Source of the DNA: a virus
Length of the DNA: 43,730 nucleotides
Virus record (IMG/VR): IMGVR_UViG_3300042515_003295
Coordinates: 1 to 43,730 of that record
Direction: 5' to 3' (one strand)
Under the pieces are notes generated by a model. The model ran no database searches. It saw only the letters and a program-made list of their open reading frames with translations, and was not told where the DNA came from. Both the position numbers and the translations under genes were made by a program. Positions 21,603 through 29,029 of this stretch are shown piece by piece (the stretch's first letter is position 1; every line of letters begins with the position of its first letter).

Positions 21603-23153
21603 ATGCTCACGTCCCCGCCCGCGCCGTACCGGGAAATCCCCAGCTACAACTTCACCGACTTCCAGTCCGTCACGGCGGTGAAGGCGGCCATCCGCAACCT
21701 CGAGTACGGTCTCCTCGAGATTGCCGCGCTGGTGTGCGAGTCGATGCGCCGGGATGACCGCGTGTCTGGCTGCCTGGAGCGACGCACGCAGGCGCTCCCT
21801 TCGCTGCCGCTACAGCTGGAGCCCGGCGAAGGCGCGCGGGCGAAGCAGGCGCTGGAGCTCGTCGAGCAACACTTCGAGAGCATCTTCCCCGACGGCGTGC
21901 TGGCGGAGCTGCACTCCTGGAGCGTCCTGCTGGGCATCGGCAGTGGACAGCTTCTCTGGGAGGCCCGCGACGGGCTGTGGATGCCGCGGCTGCGCGTCTG
22001 GCACCCGCGCTTCCTCCTCTGGCGGTGGGACACGCGGGCGTGGCACGTCAACACGGAGCAGGAAGCCTCGGTGCAGATTCAACCGGGCGACGGCCAATGG
22101 GTGTTGTTCAGCCTCAAGGCGATGGAGCGCGCGTACATGTGGGGCGCCATGCGCTACCTGTACATCCCGTGGCTGCTGCGCCAGTGGGCGCTGCGCGACT
22201 GGGGCCGGTGGAGCGAGGTGTACGGCAGCCCCATCCGCAAGGCGCGCACGCCGCTGGGCGCGGACGAGGCCGACAAGCAGCGCTTCCTGAAGGAGCTGGC
22301 GTCCCTGGGCAACGAGTCGGTGGTTCGCATCCCCGGCAGCCCCAACCCGGAGGACAAGTTCGACCTCGAGCTCCTCGAGGCGAAGTCCACGGGCGCCGAC
22401 GGCTTCAACCAGCTCATCTCCAAGGCCGAGACGTCCATCGCCGTCGCCCTCCTCGGGCAGAACCTCACCACCGAGGTGAAGGGCGGCAGCTTCTCCGCGG
22501 CTCAGGTGCATGAGTCCATCCGCGCGGAGATTCTCCAGGCGGACGCCCAGCTGCTCTCGAAGACGCTGCGCGAGCAGGTGTTGAAGCCGTGGGCCGCCTT
22601 CAACTTCGGCGACCCCGAGCTCGCGCCGCACATCATCTGGAACACCGAGCCGCCCGAGGACAAGGTGGCCGCCGGCACGGCGTTGAAGGGCATCGGCGAG
22701 GGGCTGCAGGCGCTGCAGGCCGCGGGCGCGAGGCCCGACGTGGACGAAATCCTTGAGCACGCCGGCATCCCCACCCTGGGCCCGGCGGAGGAGCCCGAGG
22801 CCGCGGAAGACGGCGAGGCGGCGGAGGACGTCGAGGGGTCCGACACCGGAGAGACGCCGGTGCCCAACAGCATGGCGCCCAAGGTGAAGGCCTCCGGCGC
22901 CATGAAGGGGCAGTTGTACGCGGACGACGTCACCGAGTCGGCGAAGGCAGCCGGCGGGCGCTTCATCGCCGCGGACGCGCGCAGGCTACTGGAGGCCGTC
23001 ATGTCCGCCACGTCCTTCGACGACCTCAAGGAGAGGGTGGTGGCTGCCTACGGCGAGATGGACCCCGAGTCGCTGGCCCAGGTGATGTCGCGGGCGATGC
23101 TGATGGCGGAGCTCGCCGGCCGGGTGTCGGCCCTCGAGGACGTGGGCAAGTGA
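21603..23153 (+). CDS. Portal protein, Mu gp29-like (DUF935)
   Basis: 516 residues from ATG 21603; GTG-free extension to 21549 is less likely because it overlaps terL. VCESMRRDDRVSGCLERRTQ, SWSVLLGIGSGQLLWEAR, DWGRWSEVYGSPIRKAR and TSIAVALLGQNLTTEVKGGSFSAAQVH (split here as family blocks) are typical of DUF935 portals. These rings of twelve form the DNA entry vertex and nucleate head assembly. An acidic linker near residue 420 leads to a C-terminal helical tail that may contact scaffold. It overlaps the sigma-factor gene by GTGA. Confidence 0.9.
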   Translation: MLTSPPAPYREIPSYNFTDFQSVTAVKAAIRNLEYGLLEIAALVCESMRRDDRVSGCLERRTQALPSLPLQLEPGEGARAKQALELVEQHFESIFPDGVLAELHSWSVLLGIGSGQLLWEARDGLWMPRLRVWHPRFLLWRWDTRAWHVNTEQEASVQIQPGDGQWVLFSLKAMERAYMWGAMRYLYIPWLLRQWALRDWGRWSEVYGSPIRKARTPLGADEADKQRFLKELASLGNESVVRIPGSPNPEDKFDLELLEAKSTGADGFNQLISKAETSIAVALLGQNLTTEVKGGSFSAAQVHESIRAEILQADAQLLSKTLREQVLKPWAAFNFGDPELAPHIIWNTEPPEDKVAAGTALKGIGEGLQALQAAGARPDVDEILEHAGIPTLGPAEEPEAAEDGEAAEDVEGSDTGETPVPNSMAPKVKASGAMKGQLYADDVTESAKAAGGRFIAADARRLLEAVMSATSFDDLKERVVAAYGEMDPESLAQVMSRAMLMAELAGRVSALEDVGK

Positions 23154-23824
23154 AAGGGCCGACGGACGACGAGGTGCTCCTGGCAGCCCGGGGCGACCGG
23201 GCCGCCATGGACGCCGTCGTCCGCAAGCTGGAGGGCCTCTGCTGGCACGCCGCCAAGCGGTACGTCCGCCACACGCACCTCGACATCGAGGAGCTGGTGC
23301 AGCAGGCGCGCATCGCCGTGGTGTACGCCGTGCGGCGCTTCCGCCCGTCCTTCGGCGTCGCCTTCTCGTCCTACGCCTACCGCTGGATGCGGGCGCTGTG
23401 CACGCGTCTCACCATCAAGGAGAACCCGTCGGACCCACGCAACGCGCGCCACCGCGTCGTCCTCGACAAGGGCAGTCGGCGAGGGCGCGCCGCGGACTCT
23501 GGCGCCTCGTACGTCTCGCGGCACGTCAGCCTCGAGGACACCATCGCCGAGGGCAGCGACACGACGGTGGGTGAGACGCTGCGGGCGCCCACGGTGTCCC
23601 CCGAGGACGAGGTGGCGCAGCGAGAGGAGGCAGGCGTGGTGATGGAGATGGTGCGCACGCTGCCCGAGGGGCGGGAGAGCCTGGTGCTGCAGGCGCGCGC
23701 GCTGGGCCTGACGCTGGACGAGGTGGGCGAGCGCCACAGCCTCTCGCGGGAGACGGTGCGCCTCATCGAGAAGCGCGCCACGGTGTCGCTCCGCAGGCTG
23801 GCGGCGCAGAAGGGGCTCGCGTGA
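23150..23824 (+). CDS. Sigma-70 family RNA polymerase sigma factor
   Basis: 224 residues from GTG 23150 (GTGA overlap with portal and GTGA overlap with the MuF gene). Region 2 is residues 20-90 (RYVRHTHLDIEELVQQARIA, then FRPSFGVAFSSYAYRWMRA), and region 4 is residues 165-222, with TLDEVGERHSLSRETVRLIE as the -35-reading helix-turn-helix. Domain 3 is short or absent, as in group 3/4-like factors. It would bind host core RNA polymerase and redirect it. Its place inside the head operon, between two genes adjacent in Mu, is unusual and suggests positive feedback on late transcription. Confidence 0.9.
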   Translation: MKGPTDDEVLLAARGDRAAMDAVVRKLEGLCWHAAKRYVRHTHLDIEELVQQARIAVVYAVRRFRPSFGVAFSSYAYRWMRALCTRLTIKENPSDPRNARHRVVLDKGSRRGRAADSGASYVSRHVSLEDTIAEGSDTTVGETLRAPTVSPEDEVAQREEAGVVMEMVRTLPEGRESLVLQARALGLTLDEVGERHSLSRETVRLIEKRATVSLRRLAAQKGLA

Positions 23825-24495
23825 AGACAACGTCCAACGTCCTGCACTTCGACGAGGCCATCCTCTGGTTCCGCCAGCGGCTCGAGGCTGCCGGCTACCT
23901 GCCCGACGTCGAGGGCCTCCTCGAGGACTTGCTCCAGCAGGCGCGCACCATCGCGGCCACCGCGCAGCTGGACTTGGCGAACGCCGTCTACGGTGGGTTG
24001 CAGGCCGCCGTGGCGAAGGGCGAGACGTTCAACGACTTCAAGGCGCGCATCACCGAGGTGCTTCAGCGCCAGTGGGGCGGCCTCGCATCCGCGCCGGCCT
24101 CGCGCCTGGACGCCATCTTTCGCACCAACGTCCAGCGCGCCTACTCCGCGGGGCGGCTGGAGCAGTACGAGGCGCCCGACATCATCGAGACGCGGCCGGT
24201 GTGGCGCTACTCGGCCGTCCTCGACGCGCGGACGTCGGAGATTTGCAACGACTGCGCGGGCGTCACGCTTCCGGCGTCGCACCCGTGGTGGAAGACGCAC
24301 CGCCCTCCACTGCACCACCGCTGCCGCAGCACCATCATGGCGATGACGGAGCGCGCCGCGAAGGTGGTTGGCGTCACCAAGCGCCCCCCGAAGGTGGACG
24401 TGCCCGAAGGCTTCGGGAACCCGGTGCGAGAGTTCCGGCCCGACCTCCGGGAGTATCCGCGGGCGCTGGCGCGAAACTACAAGGGCCCGAAATAG
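23821..24495 (+). CDS. MuF-like minor head protein (Mu gp30-like)
   Basis: 224 residues from GTG 23821. RLDAIFRTNVQRAYSAGRLE, RYSAVLDARTSEICNDCAG and HRPPLHHRCRSTIM are the conserved blocks of the phage Mu protein F / SPP1 gp7 family, including the Cys/His cluster of the C-terminal module. MuF proteins sit on the portal inside the procapsid and may be ejected with DNA. It is shorter than Mu gp30, with no fused toxin domain visible. It is separated from the protease gene by eight bases. Confidence 0.88.
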   Translation: MKTTSNVLHFDEAILWFRQRLEAAGYLPDVEGLLEDLLQQARTIAATAQLDLANAVYGGLQAAVAKGETFNDFKARITEVLQRQWGGLASAPASRLDAIFRTNVQRAYSAGRLEQYEAPDIIETRPVWRYSAVLDARTSEICNDCAGVTLPASHPWWKTHRPPLHHRCRSTIMAMTERAAKVVGVTKRPPKVDVPEGFGNPVREFRPDLREYPRALARNYKGPK

Positions 24496-24503
24496 TCCGG
24501 CCC

Positions 24504-25520
24504 GTGAGCCCGAAAGAGCGCGTCGCTCTCCACATCGAGATGCCTCTGTCGGCCTCGGGGGAGCTGCCGACGGAGTTCCCTCTCTTCAAGGCCGGCACCA
24601 ACCGCACGACGAAGGGCGACCTCACCTACACGCCCGCGGCGAAGAAGGCCGTGGAGGCCTTCGCGGCGGACCTCGGGCGGGACCTCGTCATCGACTACGA
24701 GCACGCCTCGCTGAATGCCGACACGGCGCCGGACCCGGCGAAGGCTGGCGAGGCGGCGGGCTGGTTCTCCGTCGACGCACGCGAGGACGGCATCTACGCC
24801 GTCAACGTCTCCTGGACGGACGAGGCCTCGGAAAGGCTGAAGGCGCGGAAGTTCCGCTACTTCTCGCCCGTCGTCTTCCGGGACCCGAAGACTCGGGAAA
24901 TCACCGGCGTCCTCAACGCCGCGCTCACCAACAACCCGGCGACGAAGGGACAGAAGCCGCTCGTCGCCAGCGCCACCACCCAGGAGAAGCCCATGTCGAA
25001 GCTCGCCACCCTCGTGAAGCTCGCCGCCGACGCCACCGAAGACGCCATCGCCGCGGAGGTGTCGAAGGCCATCGACGGGCGCGAGCTGCTCCTCGCCGCC
25101 ACCGGCAAGGCCACCGTCGGAGAGGCTTCGGCGGCCATCGCGACCTGGAAGAAGGACGCGGAGCAGGTCGCGGCGCTGTCGGCGAAGCTGGCCGAGCTCG
25201 AGGGCAAGCAGAAGGCCGGCGAGGTGCTGTCTCTCATCAAGGCGGCCCAGGCCGAGGGCAAGGTGGCCCCGGCGCAGGTGGCCCTTCTCGAGAAGATGGG
25301 CGCCCGCAGCATGGACGAGCTGAAGGAGTTCCTCTCGGCGGCCCCGAAGGTACTGCCCACGCCCGCGAAGGAGCCCGGCGCCGGCACCACCACCGTCATG
25401 GTGACGGACGAGGACAAGAAGGTGGCGGAGATGCTGTCCGTCAAGGTGGAGGACCTGGCCAAGTCGAAGGCGGCCAACCCCATCGTCCGCGTGCAGGGCC
25501 TGAACGAGCGCGCTGAGTAA
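24504..25520 (+). CDS. Head maturation protease, Mu gpI-like
   Basis: 338 residues from GTG 24504. EFPLFKAGTNRTTKGDLTY, LVIDYEHASLNADTAPDPAK, AGWFSVDAREDGIYAV, KFRYFSPVVFRD and ITGVLNAALTNNPAT follow the Mu I-type protease family, with His and Ser residues in the expected region. The C-terminal 175 residues are a charged helical scaffold domain that is also translated alone from an internal start. The enzyme cleaves the scaffold and trims head proteins during maturation. Confidence 0.85.
   Translation: MSPKERVALHIEMPLSASGELPTEFPLFKAGTNRTTKGDLTYTPAAKKAVEAFAADLGRDLVIDYEHASLNADTAPDPAKAGEAAGWFSVDAREDGIYAVNVSWTDEASERLKARKFRYFSPVVFRDPKTREITGVLNAALTNNPATKGQKPLVASATTQEKPMSKLATLVKLAADATEDAIAAEVSKAIDGRELLLAATGKATVGEASAAIATWKKDAEQVAALSAKLAELEGKQKAGEVLSLIKAAQAEGKVAPAQVALLEKMGARSMDELKEFLSAAPKVLPTPAKEPGAGTTTVMVTDEDKKVAEMLSVKVEDLAKSKAANPIVRVQGLNERAE
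24993..25520 (+). CDS. Nested scaffold protein (Mu gpZ-like) from an internal start
   Basis: 175 residues in the same frame as the protease, from ATG 24993 with the strong ribosome site CAGGAGAAG six bases upstream. Composition is Lys/Glu/Ala with long helices (VSKAIDGRELLLAATGK, QVAALSAKLAELEGKQKAGE), typical of scaffolds. Mu and lambda use the same arrangement, with the scaffold as the C-terminal half of the protease gene. The free scaffold would be made in excess and removed before packaging. Internal initiation is inferred from the ribosome site and family precedent. Confidence 0.65.
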   Translation: MSKLATLVKLAADATEDAIAAEVSKAIDGRELLLAATGKATVGEASAAIATWKKDAEQVAALSAKLAELEGKQKAGEVLSLIKAAQAEGKVAPAQVALLEKMGARSMDELKEFLSAAPKVLPTPAKEPGAGTTTVMVTDEDKKVAEMLSVKVEDLAKSKAANPIVRVQGLNERAE

Positions 25521-25547
25521 CCAACCCCATCTCAAAGGAGTCACACC

Positions 25548-25985
25548 ATGGTCGCCCTCGCTGCTGACAAGAACGTCGCCCACCTCGGCGATTCCCCGAC
25601 GCTGCACCTGCTGAAGCTGCCCGTGAAGGCCAACGTCCGCATCTTCAAGGGCGCGCTGGTCGTCGTGGACGCCGGCTTCGCCGCGCCCGGCCGCACCGCC
25701 ACTGGACTCATCGTGGCTGGTCGCGCTGAACGGCAGTTCGACAACACCGGCGGCGCCGCGGGTGCCATCACCGCCGAAGTGCGTCGCGGCGTCTTCCCGT
25801 TCGTGAACTCGTCGGCCGGCGACGCCATCGCGCAGGCTGACGTGGGCACCGTCTGCTACATCGTCGACGACCAGACGGTCGCGAAGACGAGCGGCACCAA
25901 CACCCGCTCCATCGCCGGCCGCGTCGTCTCGGTGAGCGAAGGCGACTCGCAGGTGTACGTCGAAATCGGCTCGTTCAACCCCTGA
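25548..25985 (+). CDS. Head decoration-like protein
   Basis: 145 residues from ATG 25548, preceded by AAAGGAG. A beta-rich, Gly/Ala/Val sequence (VRIFKGALVVVDAGFAAPGR, SIAGRVVSVSEGDSQVYVEIG) with charge pairs typical of capsid-stabilising decoration proteins. Its position directly before the major capsid gene and strong ribosome site, implying high expression, support this. Sequence families in this slot vary, so the call rests on context and fold character. Confidence 0.7.
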   Translation: MVALAADKNVAHLGDSPTLHLLKLPVKANVRIFKGALVVVDAGFAAPGRTATGLIVAGRAERQFDNTGGAAGAITAEVRRGVFPFVNSSAGDAIAQADVGTVCYIVDDQTVAKTSGTNTRSIAGRVVSVSEGDSQVYVEIGSFNP

Positions 25986-26041
25986 CGCCTTCGCGCTCGG
26001 GCTGACTCGCCGGGCGCCTCACACCATCAAGGAGACCCACC

Positions 26042-26971
26042 GTGCAGATTACCCCGGCCGTTCTCGACGCCATCTTCTACAACTTCAACACCCTGTACCA
26101 GGGCGCGTACGCGCGCTACCAGCCCTGGTACACGAGGGTGGCCGCCGTAGTCCCGTCGACTTCGCGCGAGAATCGCTACGCGTGGATGCGCCTCATCCCG
26201 CGCCTCCGTGAGTGGGTCGGCGAGCGCATCCTGCGCAACGTCGAGGCGGCCGGGTACACCCTGGTGAACAAGGACTGGGAGTCGACGGTCGAGCTCGACC
26301 GCAACGAAATCCAGGACGAGCAGCTGGGCGTCTTCTCGCCGTTGCTGCAGATGATGGGCGAGCAGGCGGCGCGCCTCGGCGACGACCTCGTCGTGCAGGC
26401 CCTGCAGTCGGGCAACACCAACCTCTGCTTCGACGGCCAGTCCTTCTTCAACGCCTCGCACCCGGTGGGCGACCCGGCCGGCAGCACGTACCAGAACCTC
26501 TGGGCGTCTGGCATGGCGCTCAACGCGGCCAACTTCACCACGGTGCGCCAGACGATGATGGCCTACCGCGGCGAGGACGGGAAGCCGCTGATGGTGACGC
26601 CGAACCTCCTCGTCGTCCCGCCTCAGCTTGAGGTGACGGCGCGGCAGATTCTGCAGGCGACGTACATCGCCCCTGCAGCCGCCCTTGGGCAGAACGCCGC
26701 GGGCCAGAACCAGTCCAACGTCCTCGTCGGGATGGCCGACATCCTCGTCATCCCCGAGCTCGCGAGCGAGGCGGACGCCTGGTACCTGCTGGACAACACG
26801 AAGCCCATCAAGCCCTTCGTGTACCAGCTGCGCAAAGCGCCCACCTTCACCGCGCTGACGGACCCGACGACCGAGAACGTCTTCATGCGGAAGAAGTTCA
26901 TCTACGGCGTCGACGCGCGCTCCAACGCCGGCTACTCGCTGCCCTTCCTGGCGGCGCGCGCCAAGGCGTAA
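26042..26971 (+). CDS. Major capsid protein, Mu gpT-like
   Basis: 309 residues from GTG 26042 with AAGGAGA upstream. YQPWYTRVAAVVPSTSREN, YAWMRLIPRLREWVGERI, LVNKDWESTVELDRNEIQDE and CFDGQSFFNASHPVGD are diagnostic of the Mu-like major head subunit (gpT) family, which has the HK97 fold. RKKFIYGVDARSNAGYSLPF is the usual C-terminal end. Length equals the family's. A hairpin lies just after the stop. Confidence 0.93.
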   Translation: MQITPAVLDAIFYNFNTLYQGAYARYQPWYTRVAAVVPSTSRENRYAWMRLIPRLREWVGERILRNVEAAGYTLVNKDWESTVELDRNEIQDEQLGVFSPLLQMMGEQAARLGDDLVVQALQSGNTNLCFDGQSFFNASHPVGDPAGSTYQNLWASGMALNAANFTTVRQTMMAYRGEDGKPLMVTPNLLVVPPQLEVTARQILQATYIAPAAALGQNAAGQNQSNVLVGMADILVIPELASEADAWYLLDNTKPIKPFVYQLRKAPTFTALTDPTTENVFMRKKFIYGVDARSNAGYSLPFLAARAKA

Positions 26972-26980
26972 AGCCCTCAT

Positions 26981-27012
26981 GGGGGCGTCCGGTTAAAACA
27001 CCGGGCGCCTCC
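26981..27012 (+). terminator. GC-rich hairpin after the major capsid gene
   Basis: GGGGGCGTCCGG (26981-26992) pairs with CCGGGCGCCTCC (27001-27012) over 12 positions, two of them G-U, with loop TTAAAACA. No T tract follows, so it may be a Rho-assisted or partial terminator, a processing site, or a stabiliser of the capsid mRNA. Confidence 0.5.
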
Positions 27013-27073
27013 TTGGTCGGCTGCGCCCCGTGGGCCGGGCGCCCCCGCCACTCTCACCCCTCCAGGAGAAGCC

Positions 27074-27313
27074 ATGAAGGTTGGAATCCTCATCCCGAAG
27101 CGCCCCGAGTACGGCAACGCCTACTGGTGCCTGCAGCGGAAATTCGAGTCGGGCCTCCACGTCGTCGAGGTAGACGAGCGTCAGCTGTCTGAGTTGCGTG
27201 CCGACTCCGTCGTCCAGGTTGTCGACGCCGCCGAGCTGGAGAGCGCCACTGCCGCCTCCGACGAGAAGCCATCCGACGAGAAGCCGTCCCCCGGCAAGCC
27301 GATGAAGCGCTGA
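27074..27313 (+). CDS. Small head-tail region protein (gp35-like position)
   Basis: 79 residues from ATG 27074 (CAGGAGAAG upstream). The N-terminal half is ordered (KVGILIPKRPEYGNAYWCLQ), and the C terminus is a flexible Lys/Pro/Glu repeat (SDEKPSDEKPSPGKP). In Mu a small protein occupies the same position between capsid and gp36. No function is known to me. Confidence 0.6.
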   Translation: MKVGILIPKRPEYGNAYWCLQRKFESGLHVVEVDERQLSELRADSVVQVVDAAELESATAASDEKPSDEKPSPGKPMKR

Positions 27314-27321
27314 GGTGATGC

Positions 27322-27771
27322 GTGGCCGCGTACGCGACTGCAGCTGACTTCGCCGCGCTGGGTCTTCCCGCGAAGGCCACGGCAGGAATGCCAAGCGCGG
27401 ACATCGCTGCGGCCCTTGAGGCCGCCTCTCGCGTCGTCGACTCGTACATCGGCAGTCGGTACGACTTGCCCCTCGCCACCTTCGACGCCTCGGTGACGAT
27501 GGCGGTGTGCAAAATTGCCGCGTACGAACTCCTCTCGCGGCGCGGCTTCGCGGCCGGCGTGGGTGACGCGGAGCAGGTGAAGGAGCGCTACGACCAGGCC
27601 ATCGCGTGGTGCCGCGACGTCGCCCGGGGCCTCGCTCTGCCTGCGCCCAACACCACGACGGACCAGTCCAAGCCGCCCGTCGACCCGCAAAAGCAGCCGT
27701 ACGTCATGCAGCAGTCCGTGGACGCCAGCGGCAACGTCACCATCGGCCCGCCCTCCTCGAGGGGGTGGTGA
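27322..27771 (+). CDS. Head-tail connector, gp36-like (DUF1320)
   Basis: 149 residues from GTG 27322. YATAADFAALGLPAKATAGM, AALEAASRVVDSYIGSRYDL and AVCKIAAYELLSRRGF match the DUF1320/gp36 family, a helical connector or head-completion protein below the portal. The C-terminal 40 residues are Pro/Gln-rich and flexible. It ends one base before the next gene. Confidence 0.85.
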   Translation: MAAYATAADFAALGLPAKATAGMPSADIAAALEAASRVVDSYIGSRYDLPLATFDASVTMAVCKIAAYELLSRRGFAAGVGDAEQVKERYDQAIAWCRDVARGLALPAPNTTTDQSKPPVDPQKQPYVMQQSVDASGNVTIGPPSSRGW

Positions 27772-27772
27772 C

Positions 27773-28273
27773 GTGGCCTCCCCCACCGGCGACACCAAGC
27801 AACTGCAGGAGTTGCGGCGCCGGATGGCGGCCATGAAGACGCCTGCCTTCAAGAAGCGATTCCTCAACGTCATCGGGCAGGAAGCCCTCTTCCAGTCCCT
27901 CATGTGCTTCGAGAAGTCGCGGGACCCGTACGGCAACCGCTGGAAGCCGCTGAAGATGCGCGCCGGGCAGCCGCTGCTGGACACGGGCCGACTGCGCAAC
28001 AGCCTCAACGTGCGCGTCCTGAGCACCACCAGCCTCGAGGTGGCCACGGACGTGAAGTACGCCCGGCTGCACCAGTTCGGCGGCACCGTCGAGGCGAAGA
28101 AGAAGGCGTTGTCCTGGCAGGCCAACGGCAAGCGCTTCTTCGCGCGCCGCGTGCGCGTGCCCGCGCGCCCCTACCTGCCGGACTCCCGAGGCGTGCCGCG
28201 CAGCTGGGCCAAGGCCTTCAACCTGGTGGCGGGTGACTTCGTGCAAGCGGCCTTCGGAAGGCGGGTGCCCTGA
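27773..28273 (+). CDS. Virion morphogenesis protein, gpG-like (tail completion)
   Basis: 166 residues from GTG 27773. SRDPYGNRWKPLKMRAGQPL, DTGRLRNSLNVRV, EVATDVKYARLHQFGGTVEA and RPYLPDS are the conserved blocks of the phage virion morphogenesis family (Mu gpG, P2 gpS type), involved in tail completion and head-tail joining. Its last base is shared with the start of the next gene (TGATG). Confidence 0.9.
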   Translation: MASPTGDTKQLQELRRRMAAMKTPAFKKRFLNVIGQEALFQSLMCFEKSRDPYGNRWKPLKMRAGQPLLDTGRLRNSLNVRVLSTTSLEVATDVKYARLHQFGGTVEAKKKALSWQANGKRFFARRVRVPARPYLPDSRGVPRSWAKAFNLVAGDFVQAAFGRRVP

Positions 28274-28830
28274 TGCTGGGCGACGTCTTCTCGGCCGTCG
28301 CGGCGCACGCCTCCATGGTGGACGTGACCAACGTCCTGGGCGCCGAGTATCGCGAGGAGTTCGACGCACCGCCGCGCCTGGTGTGGATGCCCTCGTCTGA
28401 CACCTTCGAGCCCGGCAAGCGCATCAACAACCCGGGCCTCGCCACGCCGGGCCTGAAGTCCAAGCACGTCTCCGCCTCGGTGGGCACCCGCTGGGCGGGC
28501 GTGCGCGTGCTGGTGTGGGCCGAGACGGACGCGCCGACGAAAACGGCGGCGGCGGACCTCGAGGCCACCGAGGACCTCGTGCGGCGACTTCTGGTGGCGG
28601 TCCACGAGACGTGCTTCGGCAACTACCGCGTCCAGTCCCTCGAGTGGACGGGCGCCGACGGGGCAGAGCTGGTGCAGAAGGGCCGCGCCTGCATCGTTTC
28701 CATGTCCTTCGCCATCCCCATCTTCAAGGACGCACCTTCGACGGGTGTCCTCGCCAACATCACCACCGCCGGCATGGAAGGCGCCATCGCGCTGCCCAGC
28801 GGCGACATCACCGCCACCCCGAGTCCCTGA
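28273..28830 (+). CDS. Tail terminator-like protein (gp37 position)
   Basis: 185 residues from ATG 28273. YREEFDAPPRLVWMPSSDTF, VGTRWAGVRVLVWAETDA, LVRRLLVAVHETCFGNYRV and a late IVSMSFAIPIF strand resemble the Mu gp37-like tail terminator/connector fold (strand-rich with one long helix). Gene order (gp36, gpG, this, sheath) agrees. The final 30 residues are unstructured. No catalytic motif is present. Confidence 0.7.
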   Translation: MLGDVFSAVAAHASMVDVTNVLGAEYREEFDAPPRLVWMPSSDTFEPGKRINNPGLATPGLKSKHVSASVGTRWAGVRVLVWAETDAPTKTAAADLEATEDLVRRLLVAVHETCFGNYRVQSLEWTGADGAELVQKGRACIVSMSFAIPIFKDAPSTGVLANITTAGMEGAIALPSGDITATPSP

Positions 28831-28833
28831 ACC

Positions 28834-29013
28834 ATGCCCAAGACGCCAGACGAGAAGAAGGCCATCGAGGTGTGGGCCGCCGAGTTGTCCACCGACGCGG
28901 CGATGTTCGCCGTGGCGAAGGCCGTTACCCCGGGTTGGGGCCTCGGGAAGGAAGTCACCCGGGACGAATTCATCGCGGCGCTGGAGCGCGCCGGCAAGCT
29001 GGAAATCCGCTGA
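28834..29013 (+). CDS. Small charged protein between tail terminator and sheath
   Basis: 59 residues from ATG 28834, three bases after the preceding stop, ending 16 bases before the sheath start. It reads MPKTPDEKKAIEVWAAEL, then VTPGWGLGKEVTRDEFIAAL and ends KLEIR. Codon use is like that of its neighbours, and spacing fits the operon. In Mu a small protein (gp38) occupies this slot. Function unknown. Confidence 0.65.
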   Translation: MPKTPDEKKAIEVWAAELSTDAAMFAVAKAVTPGWGLGKEVTRDEFIAALERAGKLEIR

Positions 29014-29029
29014 CGAAGGAGCCTGACGA

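Noticed and set aside
20111-21610. 499-codon minus-strand frame opposite the terminase
   Set aside because: Antisense shadow of terL, with typical antisense composition and no ribosome site.
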